A stretch of 13,002 bases of DNA. Origin: Caldithrix sp. (GTDB lineage: Bacteria > KSB1 > UBA2214 > DYKH01). Position numbers and translations under genes: made by a program. Location: assembly GCA_020722685.1 (NCBI GenBank), contig DYKH01000101.1:1-13002 (forward strand), written 5' to 3'. Below, in pieces: positions 1-7,892 of the stretch (position 1 is its first letter; each line of letters begins with the position of its first letter). Below the pieces are notes generated by a model. That model did not search any database, was not told where the DNA came from, and worked only from the letters and a program-made list of their open reading frames with translations.

Positions 1-479
1 GCGGTAATTAGGACCCGCAGCACGTTTTCCCCTACGAGAACAAAATTGCCTCCTCTACCGATAATGATGGCTTGTCCGTGTTCACCTATGGTTAGGAGAA
101 CCGTCATCAGGTGTTTGAGGTACTTGTCCGTGCCAAGCGCCCCTCGATCCAGCAGGGTCTGCATCCAGTTTTCGGTTTCGCTGCGGCGATGCTCGTCGAG
201 GGATTCCACCACCTGTTGGCGAACATGGGCGGTCTGGGCAATGTATTCTACCAACTCGCGGTCGTACACCGGCCATCTAAGGATTTTGCCGGTCTCGTGA
301 GCGATATCATCGCCGCCGGCGCCGTGCGTTCGGGATATGGTAATTAAGGCGTGACTCCAGGGCCCCTCCGGTTGAATGGACGGTTGCTGCCGGCGCAGCG
401 TCTGGCGCACTTGCCACACCGCCAGTTGACCACTCACCAGTTTGTCCCACTTGATTTGATCCGTTTTTTCCAATAACAT
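1..479 (-). CDS. Cytidylate kinase-like family protein (3' end beyond the window)
   Basis: The visible 159 residues begin at an ATG (477-479) preceded by a strong GGGAGG ribosome-binding site 6 nt upstream, and the frame runs off the window start. Residues about 46-60 (ITISRTHGAGGDDIA) match the P-loop region of the cytidylate-kinase-like family, which usually reads ITISR-x-x-GSGG; residues 71-81 (VYDRELVEYIA) and 138-148 (IIIGRGGNFVL) are the next conserved blocks of that family. Members are P-loop nucleotide-phosphate kinase relatives; the physiological substrate of this branch is not established, so CMP kinase activity should not be assumed. The first 45 residues are a polar, mostly helical-looking extension not needed for the fold. 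A sigma-70-type promoter lies about 170-200 nt upstream. The frame stays open upstream of this ATG as far as a TAG near 665, but no good ribosome-binding site precedes any earlier start. The gene stands apart from its neighbours. Confidence 0.82.
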   Translation of the reverse strand, partial: MLLEKTDQIKWDKLVSGQLAVWQVRQTLRRQQPSIQPEGPWSHALITISRTHGAGGDDIAHETGKILRWPVYDRELVEYIAQTAHVRQQVVESLDEHRRSETENWMQTLLDRGALGTDKYLKHLMTVLLTIGEHGQAIIIGRGGNFVLVGENVLRVLIT

Positions 480-648
480 ACGTACCTCCCTTCGGATCTG
501 ATAGTTCTTCGGCTTTAGTTCGTTACAACTTTCCAAAGCACTTTGATATGCGACCATCCGTTGTTTGTCTGATAGAACATATTCGAAGAAGAGGAAAAGA
601 ACGATTGTGGACAGCTGATGTTTTTGTGGCGGCTGACCATCCAGTGCT

Positions 649-677
649 AGTATAACAATCTATCTTGGCAATGTCAA
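649..677 (-). promoter_or_regulatory. Sigma-70-type promoter for the cytidylate-kinase-like gene
   Basis: Reading the minus strand, TTGACA (672-677) is followed by exactly 17 nt and then TATACT (649-654). This is a near-consensus housekeeping promoter pointing at the gene that starts at 479. The predicted transcription start is near 642, giving a 5' leader of about 160 nt. I see no riboswitch fold in that leader that I can name. The rest of the 480-894 gap holds no other gene; it contains one short hairpin (864-868 with 877-881, CCGGA/TCCGG) just after the lipoprotein stop codon, without a T-run. Confidence 0.6.
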
Positions 678-894
678 TCGAAAACTGGGCTATGCCTCAG
701 GAGCCCATTCTCGCGGTTTGTTTTACCAGAAACCTCTCTCTGTCCTAAGCCCCAGAAGCGCAAGACCGTTGCTTCCTGAGCAGGGAGGTGAATCCACGGC
801 AAAGCGGCAGCGCCCAATCAAGGGACCAGATCGCTTTGAATGCTACTTCGATTAACGAGTCGTCCGGATTGCTTATTCCGGCGTTGTTCTCTTA

Positions 895-1326
895 CTAATC
901 TTTAAAAATAGAAATCTTCACCGTGGCAGGTTTGCTAACAAGGAAAGGAATGTTGACGCCCTCTTGTATCTTGAAGGGATTGGGATAGGCCGGCTCGAGC
1001 TGAAAGGAGTTCCAAAATCCCGTCTCAAAATGTTCCTGGTTGTTGGCGCCGATTTTTCCGCCTGCCTGGGCCGTAACATAGTCCTGATCCTGAAAGTCCC
1101 GCACCTCCATGAGATAGATATAGCGTCCCGGAGTAATGTATTTGCCGTTCTTATCCTTGCCATCCCAATAATAGATGTATCGACCGACGTCCACCAGATA
1201 ATCGTTCACCAGCACCCGCACCAGCTCTTTCTTTTTTTCCTCCTTGAAGGGATTTTTACAGCTTGTCCAAAAGAGGAAGGATGCTGCCGCTACAGCGACT
1301 AAGAGCAGGGAAGTCACCTTTTTCAT
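895..1326 (-). CDS. Small lipoprotein with an apparently permuted FlgD-like Ig domain
   Basis: 143 residues from an ATG with an AGAGGTGA ribosome-binding site. Residues 1-22 form a lipoprotein signal (MKK, hydrophobic core, then WTSC), with Cys23 the likely lipidated residue; the -3 Trp is unusual for a strict lipobox but looser boxes occur in this part of the bacteria. After a charged linker (27-34), residues 35-77 carry the second half of a FlgD-like Ig domain: VRVLVN, then YYWDGKDKNGKYITPGRYIY. Residues 110-143 carry what is normally the first half: LEPAYPNPF, then IPFLVSKPATVKISIF. The protein stops at two successive stop codons right after this half. The order of halves is therefore reversed compared with usual FlgD-like domains. 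It probably sits in a membrane leaflet facing the periplasm or the surface; the partner is unknown. It is 105 nt downstream of the S9 peptidase on the same strand and may be co-transcribed. Confidence 0.85.
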   Translation of the reverse strand: MKKVTSLLLVAVAAASFLFWTSCKNPFKEEKKKELVRVLVNDYLVDVGRYIYYWDGKDKNGKYITPGRYIYLMEVRDFQDQDYVTAQAGGKIGANNQEHFETGFWNSFQLEPAYPNPFKIQEGVNIPFLVSKPATVKISIFKD

Positions 1327-1431
1327 AACAAATACTCACCTCTGAACAAAAGTAGTCGCCTAATCTCGAACGCGGATTCCGACTATAAATACGCAACTGG
1401 TTTTTTAACGTGTAATTGGAGAAAATGATCC

Positions 1432-3471
1432 TCACTCTCTCAGCCACTTGTCGATCCAAGCAAAGACCTCGTTCCACCACAGCCGGGAGTTTTGCGGCTT
1501 GGTGACAAAATGGGTTTCGTCCGGAAAAATGATGAGCCGGGACGGCACGCCCATGCGCTGTAAGGCCGTGAACATTTGCAGCCCTTGGGTGTAGGGAACG
1601 CGGAAATCCTGTTCCCCGTGAATCACCAGGGTGGGAGTCTTGTACTTTTTCAGATTGGCGACGTAATAAGACGGTGACCATTTTTCGTATTGTTCGGGAT
1701 GCTCATAGGGGCTGCCGGCGAATTCCCATTCCGGGAACCATAGCTCTTCGGTGGCGCCGTACATGCTGCGCTGATCGAAAACGCCCGCATGGCTAACCAG
1801 CACCTTGAAGCGATCGGTATGGGTGGCGATCCAATCGATCATAAAGCCGCCGTAGCTGGCTCCGGCTGCTGCCAGTTTGTTTCGATCGATGTAAGGATAA
1901 GTTTTCAACAAATAATCTAGACCTGCCATCAGATCTTGATACGGGCCGCCGCCCCAATCTTTGCTGACCGCGTCGCACCATTCCTGGCCGTAGCCGCGCG
2001 AGCCGCGAAAATTCACCATCGCCACCACATAGCCGGGTGCAGCAAACAGCGAAGCATTCCAACGATAGTGAAATCCGTCACTCCATTGCCCCTGAGGGCC
2101 GCCGTGAATCAAATAGATCAGCGGATATTTTTTCGCCGGATCGAAGAAGGGCGGCTTGATGAGCAGGCCATGTGCTTTTTTGCCGTCGAAACTGGTAAAC
2201 CAAAAATCTTCCACCGGATTGAATTCCAGCTCGGAGAGAAGAGGTTTGTTGACATGGGTGAGCTGAGTGATTTGATGAGTTTTTAGATTTAGGCTGAAAA
2301 TCTCCTCCGGCATGGCGACGGTTTGCCGTTTGAAGAAAAGGGTTTTCCCGTCCGGACTGATTTGCAGGCCGCCATTGCTGTGCTCGTGCTCTATTTCTCG
2401 CACCTGCTTCTTGGCGATATCGACGTGAAAAATGCTTTCGCGACCTTGGTTCTCAGAGGTGAAAAAAAGACTCTTGCTGTCAGGAGACCAAATCACTTCC
2501 TCCACGCTCAAGTCAAAGGCTTCGGTGATGGATTGTGTTTCGTCCGTTTGCCGGTTGAGCAACATCAACTCGTACTGATCGGCTTCAAAGCCGGGACGCT
2601 TCATGGCGCGGTAGGCAAGGTATTTTCCATCCGGAGAATAAAGAGGCTGATTATCCGTCGCTTTATTGGCGCTGGTGAGGCACTTGGCTTCGCCGCCGGA
2701 TAGGGACACCAAGAACACGTCATTGTTCGTCGAAACCGCCACCATCGGATCGATGTTGCGGACAAAGGCGATTTCTTTGCCGTCCGGTGAAAAGCCACAA
2801 TCGCGATGGCCGCCCAAATCCAGCGGTGGGCTGTCATATTCGCCAGGAGTGATGTCTTTCACTTCCTTGCCGTCCGCAGTGCAGAGAAACACATGGGTTC
2901 GTTTGCCCTCTGTCCAGCGGTCGAAGGAGCGGAACATGAGATGGTCGATCACGCGGGCTTGTACTTTGCTTTCCTCTCGCACCTTGTTCCGAGCGGCCGT
3001 CTCTGCCAAGTCTTTGGCGTCAGCAAAGACTGTTGCAGTAAAGGCAAAATGCTGGCTATCGGGAGAGCATAGGAAATCCTCGACATCGACAGGAAAGTCC
3101 GTAAGCTTTGCGGCCTCCCCTCCGGTCAATGACAGAAAATAAATCTGTCGCGATCCGTCGCGTGCGGAAATGAATGCCACGCCGCTGCCGTCCGGTTTCC
3201 AGCGGGGCGCGCCGTCGAATTTGGGACTAAAGGTGAGCTGCTGGGGCTCACCACCGGTCGCTGGAAGTAGCCAAATATCGGAGTTGGCGGTATTTTTTTC
3301 CAGGTCGTACTGAGTGAGCGAAAAAACGATCCATCGCCCATCCGGTGATAGCGCCACCTCCCCGATACGCTTCATCGCCCAAAGGTCCTGGACGGTCATC
3401 GCCCGTTTAGCAGTGGCTTGCGCATTTGATAGAATGCTGAGAGCAGCTATGACAAGGATTGTTTTTTTCAC
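1432..3471 (-). CDS. Secreted S9 family (prolyl oligopeptidase) serine peptidase
   Basis: 679 residues from a GTG (3469-3471) with AGGA 8 nt upstream; this start gives a clean signal peptide (VKKTILVIAALSILSNAQA). Longer starts at up to 3573 would bury it behind 34 polar residues. Residues about 40-390 form a beta-propeller with seven PD40-type motifs (for example LSPDGRWIVF, FSPDGKEIAF, YSPDGKYLAY, ISPDGKTLFF). Residues about 440-679 are the alpha/beta hydrolase: HGGP at 456-459 (oxyanion region), nucleophile Ser539 in GASYGG, Asp622 in GEQDFRVP and His654 in DETHF, so the triad is complete. Family members cleave short peptides or dipeptides from peptide N-termini; the propeller restricts access. 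The enzyme is probably periplasmic and involved in peptide scavenging. Exact specificity (acylaminoacyl-, dipeptidyl- or oligopeptidase) cannot be read from sequence. Length is normal for the acylaminoacyl-peptidase/DPP-like group. Confidence 0.95.
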   Translation of the reverse strand: MKKTILVIAALSILSNAQATAKRAMTVQDLWAMKRIGEVALSPDGRWIVFSLTQYDLEKNTANSDIWLLPATGGEPQQLTFSPKFDGAPRWKPDGSGVAFISARDGSRQIYFLSLTGGEAAKLTDFPVDVEDFLCSPDSQHFAFTATVFADAKDLAETAARNKVREESKVQARVIDHLMFRSFDRWTEGKRTHVFLCTADGKEVKDITPGEYDSPPLDLGGHRDCGFSPDGKEIAFVRNIDPMVAVSTNNDVFLVSLSGGEAKCLTSANKATDNQPLYSPDGKYLAYRAMKRPGFEADQYELMLLNRQTDETQSITEAFDLSVEEVIWSPDSKSLFFTSENQGRESIFHVDIAKKQVREIEHEHSNGGLQISPDGKTLFFKRQTVAMPEEIFSLNLKTHQITQLTHVNKPLLSELEFNPVEDFWFTSFDGKKAHGLLIKPPFFDPAKKYPLIYLIHGGPQGQWSDGFHYRWNASLFAAPGYVVAMVNFRGSRGYGQEWCDAVSKDWGGGPYQDLMAGLDYLLKTYPYIDRNKLAAAGASYGGFMIDWIATHTDRFKVLVSHAGVFDQRSMYGATEELWFPEWEFAGSPYEHPEQYEKWSPSYYVANLKKYKTPTLVIHGEQDFRVPYTQGLQMFTALQRMGVPSRLIIFPDETHFVTKPQNSRLWWNEVFAWIDKWLRE

Positions 3472-3624
3472 GGTGATTTCCTCATTCTCATGATTCGACT
3501 TTGATAGTCGGCCCTTCGGCCGTTCTTGGAAAATCATCAACGGCCATTTCCGGTCGTTCGGAATAATTTTCATTGTTTTGCACCGACGCCTTGCTTGATG
3601 GGCAGTGGTTGATGAACATCTATG

Positions 3625-4404
3625 TCAGTAATGATTCACTCTGTCCAGCAATACTTCCTGCAATCGAATTCTCTCCTCAGCCCGAATTCCCAAGGCATCT
3701 TGAAAATAGGAATCTATCGTTCCGTATTCACGATGGATTTGATCAAAAGCCGCCAGCAGATATTCGCTGCGCGCGTCCAGCAGAGGCATGAATTTCTCTC
3801 TGGAAATGCCAAGAAGAAAAAACATCTTGAGCTTGCTCAGCGTCTCCATTTTGAATTGCTTCAAATACTGGTTGGTCAGGAGATAATCGGCCAATATCGT
3901 TTCTTGCGGCAGACCGAGCATCAAGTACAGCAGACTGCACGCGAAGCCGGTGCGGTCTTTTCCTGCTGTACAATGTATCAGCATCGGCAAGTTGCTAGCC
4001 TCGGCAGCGAGCTTGAGGATTTGGGAGAATTCCCGGCCAAAGTCCGTTACGTACTCCCGATAGGCATCCTCGGTAGCTTGTGCATAGTTTAGTTTTCGTG
4101 CTTCTCCGAATAGCAAGGAGAAGAGTTGAAAAATGAAGGGGGATTCGTTGTGGCTACTGACCTTGATGGGAAAATGCAAAGCCTTGACGTGTGAGTTTCG
4201 CGGAAAGCGATCCGGCCATCTTTCTTTCTCTTGAAAAGTGCGCAGATCACAAACAGTGCGGATACCCAATTTCGACAACTTTTGCAAATCGCTGTCGGAC
4301 GCTTTGTCCAGGCTGCCACTGCGATAGATCAGCCCTTTCCTGATGACCGATCCGTCTTGAGTATGATAGCCGCCAACATCGCGAAAATTGTAGATTTTTT
4401 CCAT
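3625..4404 (-). CDS. Tyrosine-protein phosphatase (CX5R type, Y_phosphatase3-like)
   Basis: 259 residues. The N-terminal NFRDVGGY (6-13), the YRSG at 27-30 and the CDLR at 52-55 are the family blocks seen in MptpB/Siw14-like phosphatases, and the catalytic P-loop HCTAGKDRTG lies at 144-153 with nucleophile Cys145 and phosphate-binding Arg151. The lysine in the loop (AGKDR) is typical of the branch that dephosphorylates phosphotyrosine and, in some members, phosphoinositides or inositol phosphates. No signal peptide or membrane segment is seen, so it is probably cytoplasmic. The start is an ATG; the GTAGGAA before it puts the Shine-Dalgarno unusually close. It lies 153 nt upstream of the S9 peptidase and 218 nt after the MFS gene, all on the same strand; a functional link is not evident. 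Substrate is unknown. Confidence 0.9.
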   Translation of the reverse strand: MEKIYNFRDVGGYHTQDGSVIRKGLIYRSGSLDKASDSDLQKLSKLGIRTVCDLRTFQEKERWPDRFPRNSHVKALHFPIKVSSHNESPFIFQLFSLLFGEARKLNYAQATEDAYREYVTDFGREFSQILKLAAEASNLPMLIHCTAGKDRTGFACSLLYLMLGLPQETILADYLLTNQYLKQFKMETLSKLKMFFLLGISREKFMPLLDARSEYLLAAFDQIHREYGTIDSYFQDALGIRAEERIRLQEVLLDRVNHY

Positions 4405-4622
4405 TTCCTACGAACTAACAATCTATCCCATCACGCTCTCAATGGGACCAATACCCTAAAATGAAAAGTTGCCCGGGAACAATCGCCCACGGTACACGCT
4501 AACAGGCGAAAGCCCCGGTCTCCATTCTTATGTTGCGTCCTTTGGTGTTTTTGGCGGGTACCCGGTTTTTGGATATCCGTTCACCGGCTTACTTGAAGCG
4601 TTGGGACGCGCACAGCAAAATC

Positions 4623-5873
4623 TCATTCCGGCAAGCTCCTGCCCTTGGTCTCCGGCAAGAACCAGATCAAAACCATTCCAACTACGTAAAGCAGTGCCAT
4701 CGTGCCTCCGGCTTTGGCAAAGGAGCCGCCAAACACCGCCACCAATTTCCCAGTGCCGGCGACAACGCCAATCGCTGCCAAAACGCGACCAAAATTATAA
4801 GTGATTCCTTCGCCGGTGGCGCGAATGCGGGTGGGATACAGCTCCGGTAAATACAGCGGCAGCCAGCCAAAAAAGGCGGTGGTGAAAATGCCGGCCACAA
4901 CGGCCATGGCTAACAACTGTGGGCCGTAGCTATGCACGGTGGCGTACAAGCCAACCGAAGAAATCAAACTAAAGAAGCACAATAGGGTGTAAGAAATTCG
5001 CCGGCCTATCCAGTCGGCCAAGGGGCCGCCGATGAACGCGCCAATCGTAGAGCCGATGGACATGTACAGGGCGGCCGTGGCGCGTTGCATGGGCGCATCG
5101 CCGCCGACCAGTGCGTTGACCCAACTGGGTATCCATTGAAACACGCCCCAAGTTCCGACCAGTACAATCGAAGAAACGCAACAAGCCAAGATGGTGCGCC
5201 GGCGCAAGGGCGGACGCCAAAGCTGGCGCAAGTCTGCCTTCTCGCCGCGCTGCTTTGATTGCAGCCAGCGTTCCGGCTCCTTAACCGCCAGGCGAATGAA
5301 GAAGGCAAATATTGAAGGCACAAGTCCTATTAACAGAAGGGTTCGCCAACCGGAGGTACCGACTGCTAATCCGAGCAATGAGCTACAGATAAAACCAACA
5401 TTAGCCGACATGCCCAAAATGCCGGCGAGCAACGGGCGTTTGGCATTCGGCCAAGTTTCCATAACCAAGGCGACACCCAAGCCCCATTCACCACCCAGTC
5501 CGAGCGCGCCGATAAAGCGACAGGCGCCGAACTGCCAGGCATTGACCGCGAAAGCGCTCAAACCGGTGAAAACCGAATAGACAAGAACAGTGATGATCAT
5601 CGTCTTGACGCGACCAATCTTATCCCCCAGCCGTCCGAAAATGAATCCACCCACGGAAGCCCCTAATAGAAACAAAGCGAACATCACCCCGACAAAGGGG
5701 CCGATTCGCACCATGTCCGTGGTTTGTAGTAGATCTTTCAGGGCCGGCACGGCGATCAAAGAGTAGAGCCCCATTTCCATGCCGTCGAATAGCCATCCCA
5801 ACCAGGCGACGGAAAGATTGAGCCAGAGTTCTTTTCTGCCGATTGTGGGGGTCGGAGTTGCGTTTGTTGTCAC
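4623..5873 (-). CDS. Major facilitator superfamily transporter (AAHS/sugar-porter-like)
   Basis: 416 residues from a GTG start, with about 12 hydrophobic segments. The loop 2-3 signature GRLGDKIGRVK (80-90) and its second-half counterpart PLADWIGRR are both present, as is the RFIGALGLGGEWG block (119-131) characteristic of organic-acid and sugar porters, with Asp30 in the first helix (the DGMEMG segment). PELYPTRIRATGEG and the C-terminal LPETKGRSLPE are also typical of that broad group. It is an inner-membrane secondary transporter, probably proton-coupled; substrates in this group include aromatic acids, sialic acid and sugars, and none can be chosen here. The start follows the dedA stop by 30 nt, so it is probably translated from the trpS-dedA transcript; the AAAGG before the GTG is weak and 11 nt away, and no better start is seen. 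Confidence 0.93.
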   Translation of the reverse strand: MTTNATPTPTIGRKELWLNLSVAWLGWLFDGMEMGLYSLIAVPALKDLLQTTDMVRIGPFVGVMFALFLLGASVGGFIFGRLGDKIGRVKTMIITVLVYSVFTGLSAFAVNAWQFGACRFIGALGLGGEWGLGVALVMETWPNAKRPLLAGILGMSANVGFICSSLLGLAVGTSGWRTLLLIGLVPSIFAFFIRLAVKEPERWLQSKQRGEKADLRQLWRPPLRRRTILACCVSSIVLVGTWGVFQWIPSWVNALVGGDAPMQRATAALYMSIGSTIGAFIGGPLADWIGRRISYTLLCFFSLISSVGLYATVHSYGPQLLAMAVVAGIFTTAFFGWLPLYLPELYPTRIRATGEGITYNFGRVLAAIGVVAGTGKLVAVFGGSFAKAGGTMALLYVVGMVLIWFLPETKGRSLPE

Positions 5874-5903
5874 AGGCGTTGCGACCTTTCTAATGCGAGG
5901 AAA

Positions 5904-6563
5904 TCAATGGGTTTGTTCCGGCTTGGTGCGGCGAAGAGAAACCTGCAAGAACTTGACGATGGCAGGCAACATGGAAACGATAATGATGGCGAAAATGACG
6001 ATGGTAAAATTCCGTTTGATGGTTGGTATGTTGCCGAAGAAGTACCCGCCGAGGACAAAGCCGGCCACCCAGGCGATGCAACCAACCACGTTGTAGATGG
6101 TGAAGGACAGATAGCTCATTCGCCCGATGCCGGCCACCAAGGGAGCAAAGGTGCGGATGATGGGAAGAAACCGGGCGATAACGATGGTCTTGCCGCCATG
6201 TCGTTGGTAGAATCGATGCGTTCTCTCCAAATGTTCTTTGTTGAGGAGGCGAACTTTTTCCTTTTGAAAGATTTTCGGGCCGATGAAATATCCGATCTGA
6301 TAATTAACTACATTGCCTAAAGTGGCTGCGCTGCCAAGAATGATCAACAGCCAAACGATATCCAGGACTTCAGTCGCAGCGAAAGCGCCAACGGCAAATA
6401 GCAAGGAATCGCCCGGCAGAAAAGGGGTCACCACCAAACCGGTTTCGCAGAAGATGACTAGGAAGAGAATGAGATAGGTCCACAAGCCATAATTTTGGAT
6501 GAGAGAACCCAGGTATTTATCCAAGTGTACAAAATAATCGACGAGCTGGGTGAAAAACTCCAT
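5904..6563 (-). CDS. dedA: DedA family membrane protein
   Basis: 219 residues, close in both length and sequence to Escherichia coli DedA: the stretch FCETGLVVTPFLPGDSLLF (38-56) is essentially identical to what I recall for that protein. Glu40, Asp52, Arg131 (ARFLP) and Arg137 (IIRTFAP) correspond to the acidic and basic residues required in E. coli paralogues such as YqjA. DedA (VTT/SNARE-associated) proteins are inner-membrane, half-transporter-like proteins with re-entrant loops; members have been tied to lipid carrier or phospholipid flipping and to membrane-potential homeostasis. Several hydrophobic segments are visible (about 28-60, 68-90, 127-146, 155-175, 184-205). The ATG has a good GGAG five nt upstream and begins 27 nt after the trpS stop codon, so the two genes are probably co-transcribed. 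Confidence 0.94.
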   Translation of the reverse strand: MEFFTQLVDYFVHLDKYLGSLIQNYGLWTYLILFLVIFCETGLVVTPFLPGDSLLFAVGAFAATEVLDIVWLLIILGSAATLGNVVNYQIGYFIGPKIFQKEKVRLLNKEHLERTHRFYQRHGGKTIVIARFLPIIRTFAPLVAGIGRMSYLSFTIYNVVGCIAWVAGFVLGGYFFGNIPTIKRNFTIVIFAIIIVSMLPAIVKFLQVSLRRTKPEQTH

Positions 6564-6590
6564 TCATTCTCCAACGTTGATAGTAGATAT

Positions 6591-7559
6591 TCAAAAGTAA
6601 TTTAAACCCACGTTCCGTCTGGCCTTGTCCAGAAAAGGCGTGGCGATGGCGCGAGCCTTTTCTGCGCCTTTTTTCATAGTGTTCAAAACATACTCGCGAT
6701 CCTTTCCCAATTGTTCGCGTTTTGCACGGTAAGGCTCGAAATAATCCCAAATGACTTGCGTCAGCTCCTTCTTGATATCGGAGTACTTGAGTCCGGGCGT
6801 AAGATAGCGATCACGCAGAGCTTTCCTTCCTGTCTTGTCCAAGAACAAAGAGTAAATGGCGAACAGGTTGCACTTGTCGGGATTTTTGGGTTCGTTGACC
6901 GGCGTGGCATCGGTAACGATAGACATCACCCGCTTGCGCAACTCTTCCATGGGCGAAAAGATGTCGATGGTGTTGCCGTAGGACTTGCTCATTTTCTGCC
7001 CATCGAGACCCGGTATGACGGCGACTTCTTTGGGGATTTCCGGCTCCGGGATGACAAAGGTCTCGCCATAAGTTTGGTTGAAGGCGATGGCGATATCTCT
7101 GGCTATTTCCACGTGCTGCTTTTGGTCCTTGCCCACCGGGATGCGCTCGGCGCCGTAGAGCAGAATGTCGGCGGCCATCAAAACCGGATAGGCAAACAAT
7201 CCATGATTGGCGGCAATGCCCTTGGCCAATTTGTCCTTATAGGAATGGGCCCGCTGTAGCAGTCCCATCGGAGTTACGTTGGAAAGCAGCCAAGTCAGTT
7301 CCGTCACCTCCGGGACATCGGACTGAACCCAAAAAATGGACCGCTGGGGATCGAGGCCGAGGGCGAGAAAGTCGCAGGCCGCCTCAAAAGTCTGTTGGCG
7401 CAGCAAAGGCGCGTCAAAGACACTGGTGAGCGCATGGTAGTTGACAATGAAGCAAAACAGGGTGTGGTTTTCCTGATATTCAATCATCCGCTTCATCATT
7501 GCAAAGTAGTTGCCCAAATGCAGCGCACCGGAAGGTTGGATACCGGACAAGATTCGCAC
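6591..7559 (-). CDS. trpS: Tryptophan--tRNA ligase
   Basis: 322 residues from a GTG (7557-7559) with a clear AAAGGAG ribosome-binding site 5 nt upstream. Class Ic aminoacyl-tRNA synthetase that charges tRNA-Trp in the cytoplasm. The HIGH-equivalent signature is PSGALHLGN (9-17) and the KMSKS loop is at 189-193. Asp131 in MAADILLY corresponds to the residue that recognises the indole nitrogen in bacterial TrpRS, and GKDQKQHVE (143-151) is the expected block of the active-site fold. Length and motif spacing are normal for the bacterial enzyme. It is the first gene of the probable trpS-dedA-MFS operon. The region upstream carries a palindromic repeat element from about 7614, leaving only some 55 nt for its own promoter; I do not see a strong one. 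Confidence 0.98.
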   Translation of the reverse strand: MRILSGIQPSGALHLGNYFAMMKRMIEYQENHTLFCFIVNYHALTSVFDAPLLRQQTFEAACDFLALGLDPQRSIFWVQSDVPEVTELTWLLSNVTPMGLLQRAHSYKDKLAKGIAANHGLFAYPVLMAADILLYGAERIPVGKDQKQHVEIARDIAIAFNQTYGETFVIPEPEIPKEVAVIPGLDGQKMSKSYGNTIDIFSPMEELRKRVMSIVTDATPVNEPKNPDKCNLFAIYSLFLDKTGRKALRDRYLTPGLKYSDIKKELTQVIWDYFEPYRAKREQLGKDREYVLNTMKKGAEKARAIATPFLDKARRNVGLNYF

Positions 7560-7613
7560 GAGAACTCCTTTCTTGGCAGTTTAGATCCTTCGATGTATTG
7601 ACAGTGAGGTTGC

Positions 7614-7746
7614 TATATTCGTTGAGGGTAGAAAATTTCATCCATCTTGCCATTCCTGCGCATGCAGGAATCTCCTTGTGAACAGGTGGTTAGGAGATGC
7701 CTGTATTCACAGGCATGACATGAAAAAGCGACCCTTAACGAGTATA
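7614..7746. repeat. Nested inverted-repeat element (family A palindrome pair with outer arms)
   Basis: The outer arms at 7614-7629 and 7731-7746 are inverted copies with 14 of 16 positions matching. Inside lies an inverted pair of palindromic units: 7648-7676 and 7692-7720, separated by 15 nt. Each unit contains an 8-bp stem with a 4-nt loop: ATTCCTGC/GCAGGAAT with loop GCAT, and ATGCCTGT/ACAGGCAT with loop ATTC, followed or preceded by the shared flank ATCTCCT. The same unit recurs downstream of rocD. I see no target-site duplication. It looks like a REP/MITE-type intergenic repeat and lies between the divergently transcribed trpS and rocD. Confidence 0.7.
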
Positions 7747-7853
7747 AACAGGAAAGCTGAGCCACCAAGACAAGAAGACACCAAGATGGGTATTGACACT
7801 TGTTGAGGGGTGATATCGAAGGAAAAAAGCGGTCATTCTCTGGAGGAATTTCC

Positions 7854-7892
7854 ATGGCCGCTGGGCCGCTCGATAATCATAGAAATGCCTAA
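7854..7892 (+). other. Mini-ORF of 12 codons with a perfect ribosome-binding site
   Basis: ATG at 7854 is preceded by GGAGG (7842-7846) with ideal 7-nt spacing. It encodes MAAGPLDNHRNA and stops at TAA (7890-7892), inside the first arm of a large inverted repeat. It is about 420 nt upstream of rocD on the same strand. No run of arginine, proline or ornithine-pathway residues argues for classical attenuation. It may be a leader peptide, a remnant, or chance. Confidence 0.25.

Noticed and set aside
3472..3573. N-terminal extension of the S9 peptidase from an ATG at 3573
   Set aside because: It would place 34 polar residues before the signal peptide; the GTG at 3471 has its own AGGA and gives a normal secreted protein.
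4553..4575. CGGGTACCCG palindrome followed by GTTTTT on the plus strand
   Set aside because: Considered as a terminator, but no plus-strand gene ends there and the palindrome leaves no loop.
7761..7786. Purine-rich CCACCAAGACAAG-type repetition after the 7614-7746 element
   Set aside because: Short imperfect repetition of a CCAAGA-type word; resembles a known kind of dispersed tandem word but only about two and a half units are present, too few to call, and not a CRISPR.
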